Below, piece after piece: positions 61,226-64,000 of a DNA stretch of 64,000 nt; the stretch's first letter is position 1; each line of letters starts with the position of its first letter. The notes under the pieces were generated by a model. That model was not told the DNA's origin, made no database searches, and saw nothing but the letters and a program-made list of their open reading frames with translations. Origin of the DNA: Candidatus Saccharimonadota bacterium (GTDB taxonomy: Bacteria; Patescibacteriota; Saccharimonadia; Saccharimonadales; Saccharimonadaceae); assembly GCA_905365145.1 (NCBI GenBank), contig CAJPIO010000002.1, positions 1 to 64,000 of the forward strand, given 5' to 3'. The position numbers and the translations under genes were made by a program.

Positions 61226-63060
61226 AATCCCAATTCCTTTAGCTGCGCTGGATCAACCGTTGATGGCGAATCCATCATGACGTCAACGCCTGAGCCATTC
61301 TTTGGGAAGGCCAATGTCTCGCGGACATTAGTTTCGTCGATGAGCTCCATGAGGATGCGATCAACGCCAAAGGCACAGCCAGCGTGCGGCGGTGCGCCGT
61401 ATTTGAAGGCGTTTAGCATGGCACCGAATTTTTCCTCAACGTAGCTTTCGCTAAAGCCGAGCAAATCGAATACTTTGTATAGCACCGCTGGGTTGTGGTT
61501 ACGCACACCGCCGGAGCAGATTTCATAGCCGTTCATCACCATGTCGAACTGGTCAGCCACGATAGCCAGTTTTTCAGCATCAGTGTTCGCCGATTCCAGC
61601 GCCTCTAGGCCGCCCTTTGGCATACCAAATGGGTTGTGACCAAAGTCAAGCTTCTTGCCATGATCATCCCATTCATAGAACGGAAAATCGATAATCCAAG
61701 CCAAGGCTACCTCATCCGATTTTTTCAAGTTGAAGTGAGTGGCAAATTCGTTTCGTAGGCGACCAAGCACGGCGTTGACGACCGGGCGAGTGTCAGCGCC
61801 GAAGAAGACAACATCACCGTCTTCAGGTTTCATTGTATCTATAAGTAATCTATGTTCTTCGTCTGACAAGTGTTTTGCCACTGGCGAAATCGCATCATAG
61901 CCATAAAAATCACTACTAGTGATCGGGATTACATATCCCTGTGCCTCGTCGGGGTGTTTTATTTTAACATATTTAATGTAAGGCAAACCGCCCGCTCCCT
62001 CACTTGTAGCAATATCCTCAAACTGTTTGATTTGCTTACGGCTGAGGCTGGTACCGTTTTTCACACAAATCGCTTTGATACACTCGGCGTTCTTGAATAC
62101 GCCAAATTTGGTGTTAGCAAAGACATCGGTTAGTTCAATCAGCTCCATGCCAAAACGCAGATCCGGCTTGTCCGAGCCATACGTCTCCATGGCGTCGCGG
62201 TAGGAAATGCGCGGAATTGGCTGGCCGTCGCCTACTGATAGATCGCTCAAATCCAGCAATTTCTTGCCGGCGAAATCAGTCGCCAGCTGACACATCAGCG
62301 GCTCGACTTCCTGGCGAACTTCCTCGCCGTCCTCAACGAAACTCATCTCCAAGTCCAGCTGGTAAAACTCACCGTACAGTCGATCAGCCCGCGGATCTTC
62401 ATCGCGAAAACACGCCGCCAATTGATAATATCGCGGCACACCGCCAACCATCAGCAATTGCTTGAACTGCTGCGGTGCCTGCGGCAGTGCGTAAAACTTA
62501 CCTTCCTGCAAACGACTCGGAATCAGAAAATCGCGCGCGCCCTCAGGGCTAGAGTTTGCCAAAATCGGCGTCTGAATCTCGATGAAGTCGCGATCATCCA
62601 TATACTGATGCATCCGGCGGTACATTTCGGCACGCTTTTTCAGCATCTGTTGCATCTTTGGGCGGCGCAGGTCGAGGTAACGATACTTAAAACGTAAGTC
62701 CTCGCCCGCTTGGTTTTCCTCGGCAAAGGGCTGGATTGGCAAAGTTTCGGCTCGGTTAAGTAACGTCAACTTCTCGACCACCAATTCAACTGCGCCAGTC
62801 GGAATTTTATCATTCTTTAGTCCAGCCGCGCGTTCGCGCACCATGCCTTCGGCGCGAATGACAAATTCGTCGCGCAGTTCCTCAGCAAGTGAAAACATTT
62901 CCGGATCATCGGAATTAAAAACTAGTTGCAATAAACCTGTATGATCACGCAAATCAATAAAAATCAGTCCGCCGTGATCGCGCCGGGAATGCACCCAGCC
63001 AGCAACGGTAATTTTCTCGTTGACACAATGTGCCGTTTGTATACTCAAAGTTCGCTTCAT
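61222..63060 (-). CDS. aspS: Aspartyl-tRNA synthetase
   Basis: AspRS charges tRNA-Asp. The 612-residue protein has the OB-fold anticodon domain (VAGWVHSRRDHGGLIFIDLR), class II motif 1 near RMHQYMDDRDFIEIQTPIL, motif 2 FRDEDPRADRLYGEFYQLD, a bacterial-type insertion domain and motif 3 GCAFGVDRILMEL. It is of bacterial AspRS length. A TATAAT lies nine bases before the ATG. The tRNA-Asp in this window has unusual identity bases, which makes this enzyme's specificity interesting. Confidence 0.97.
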   Translation of the reverse strand: MKRTLSIQTAHCVNEKITVAGWVHSRRDHGGLIFIDLRDHTGLLQLVFNSDDPEMFSLAEELRDEFVIRAEGMVRERAAGLKNDKIPTGAVELVVEKLTLLNRAETLPIQPFAEENQAGEDLRFKYRYLDLRRPKMQQMLKKRAEMYRRMHQYMDDRDFIEIQTPILANSSPEGARDFLIPSRLQEGKFYALPQAPQQFKQLLMVGGVPRYYQLAACFRDEDPRADRLYGEFYQLDLEMSFVEDGEEVRQEVEPLMCQLATDFAGKKLLDLSDLSVGDGQPIPRISYRDAMETYGSDKPDLRFGMELIELTDVFANTKFGVFKNAECIKAICVKNGTSLSRKQIKQFEDIATSEGAGGLPYIKYVKIKHPDEAQGYVIPITSSDFYGYDAISPVAKHLSDEEHRLLIDTMKPEDGDVVFFGADTRPVVNAVLGRLRNEFATHFNLKKSDEVALAWIIDFPFYEWDDHGKKLDFGHNPFGMPKGGLEALESANTDAEKLAIVADQFDMVMNGYEICSGGVRNHNPAVLYKVFDLLGFSESYVEEKFGAMLNAFKYGAPPHAGCAFGVDRILMELIDETNVRETLAFPKNGSGVDVMMDSPSTVDPAQLKELGL

Positions 63061-63156
63061 ATCTCTGTTATTATACTCGATTCACCCGTCCTTTACCAAT
63101 CTGCGCTGCATTGATAGCTTTTCCAAATAAAATGCGCTACAATTAGCATAAGAATT

Positions 63157-64000
63157 ATGAGGATCCTAAATAATACTCTAGTCAAGATTCTGACGCGTAA
63201 TAATATTGCGACCGAAGAAACTCTCAAGCCGCTAATAGAAGAGGCAGAACGTTCTTCGCGACCGCTGCAAAATATTGTGCTAGATTCGAAACTAATATCT
63301 GAAACTGATTTAACAAAGCTTTTTGCACAATACACCGACATACCTTATGTTGAGGTCGATCCGCGCAACATTCCAACAGAAGTGCTTAATCGCATTCCAG
63401 AGCGTATCGCCCGCCAATACAATGCTGTTATTTTTCAAATTGACGAAGACGGCACCATGCACTTGGCGATGGACGATCCAGATGATGTGCTGGCTACTAA
63501 TTTCATCGAGAAAGAAATCGGTAGCAATACTAAAATCTATATTGCGCCGCATTCTAATATTTTGCAGTGTCTAGAGAACTATCGCGGCGACGTTAATCAA
63601 GAACTTAATGAAGTTATTGATGTGCAGCGCGAAGATGACGGCTCGGACCAGAAAGTTTCCGAAGCTGATGTCGCCGAAGACTCACCGATCGCCCAAACCG
63701 TCAATTTGCTTCTAGAGTATGCCATCCGCTCGCAGGCATCCGACATTCATATCGAGCCGCGGGAAAATTTCGTGCAAGTCCGCTACCGTATCGATGGCGT
63801 ACTTAAAGAAGTCAACCAATTACCGCGCAACGTGCTAAATGCATTGGTTAGCCGTATCAAAATTTTATCTAATCTAAAAATCGACGAGCGTCGCGTACCG
63901 CAAGATGGCCGCTTCAAAATCAAAGTTGCTGGTAAACAATACGCCTTGCGCGTCAGCACTCTGCCTATCACCGATGGCGAAAAAGTCGTTATGCGTATAC
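63157..64000 (+). CDS. pilB: Type IV pilus assembly ATPase PilB-like, partial
   Basis: The frame is open from 63157 to the right edge (281 codons visible). It has the GspE N-terminal domain (starting MRILNNTLVKILTRNNIATE; YVEVDPRNIPTEVLNRIPE near residue 65, MHLAMDDPDD near 105) and the start of the ATPase core with ASDIHIEPRENFVQVRYRID near 195 and LKIDERRVPQDGR. The Walker motifs lie beyond the window. It should power pilus extension using the pseudopilins seen at the left edge. A TACAAT at 63138-63143 gives a very short leader. Confidence 0.92.
   Translation, partial: MRILNNTLVKILTRNNIATEETLKPLIEEAERSSRPLQNIVLDSKLISETDLTKLFAQYTDIPYVEVDPRNIPTEVLNRIPERIARQYNAVIFQIDEDGTMHLAMDDPDDVLATNFIEKEIGSNTKIYIAPHSNILQCLENYRGDVNQELNEVIDVQREDDGSDQKVSEADVAEDSPIAQTVNLLLEYAIRSQASDIHIEPRENFVQVRYRIDGVLKEVNQLPRNVLNALVSRIKILSNLKIDERRVPQDGRFKIKVAGKQYALRVSTLPITDGEKVVMRI

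Overview
The window looks like a chromosomal segment of a Candidatus Saccharibacteria (TM7, Patescibacteria/CPR) bacterium. This is inferred from the gene set (MurT/GatD lipid II amidation pair, type IV pilus parts, a sortase with a very large wall-anchored surface protein, short HrcA and TsaB, many small membrane proteins), from standard-code reading frames, and from compact operons with ATGA or TAGTG overlaps. I could not run a search, so the taxon is an inference.

Layout. 1-3 kb: type IV pilus pseudopilins and murB (minus strand), then two tRNA-Arg genes. 3-7 kb: a membrane-anchored protein with a Spherulin-4-like glycosidase domain, a small membrane protein and a TPR protein. 7-16 kb: a membrane-anchored Clp-type AAA+ ATPase, murT-gatD, an OpgC-like acyltransferase, a GT39-like glycosyltransferase, tRNA-Pro, gpmA. 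16-22 kb: eno, sortase, rny, tsaB/tsaE, a nitrilase-like protein, ogt. 22-29 kb: dnaK with two CIRCE operators, the lemA/TPM pair, grpE-hrcA with a third CIRCE, gmk, a 5'-nucleotidase-like protein, a ParB-like protein. 29-36 kb: lepA in two halves about 4.5 kb apart, separated by an accessory island with a GIY-YIG protein, a secreted protein and two frameshifted genes; the N-terminal half follows ftsH-murJ. 39-42 kb: tilS and dinB with a small partner. 42-44 kb: a gene-poor, RNA-rich stretch with two tRNAs, three very small genes, an attenuator-like leader, a structured RNA behind a strong promoter, palindromic operator candidates and overlapping alternative hairpins. 44-47 kb: membrane protein, ATP-cone protein, flavin oxidoreductase without its redox cysteines, initiator tRNA, DivIC-like protein. 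47-52 kb: the 1,710-residue sortase substrate. 52-64 kb: tRNA(CAT), murC, MazG, RHH protein, a transcriptional regulator, trmB, several phosphohydrolases, a beta-lactamase-fold hydrolase, NUDIX, aspS and the start of pilB.

Themes. Peptidoglycan assembly (murB, murC, murT/gatD, murJ, divIC-like), surface display (sortase plus LSETG protein, type IV pilus) and proteostasis (dnaK, grpE, hrcA, ftsH, clp) are all represented, consistent with a small host-attached cell. A repeated upstream pattern stands out: about twenty genes have a TATAAT-like box ending 6-7 nt (or 9 nt) before the start codon and no Shine-Dalgarno, whereas genes inside operons mostly have one. This predicts widespread leaderless transcription, and I used it to choose many starts. 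The best candidates for something undescribed are the split lepA with its decaying island and the 42-44 kb RNA/small-protein region.
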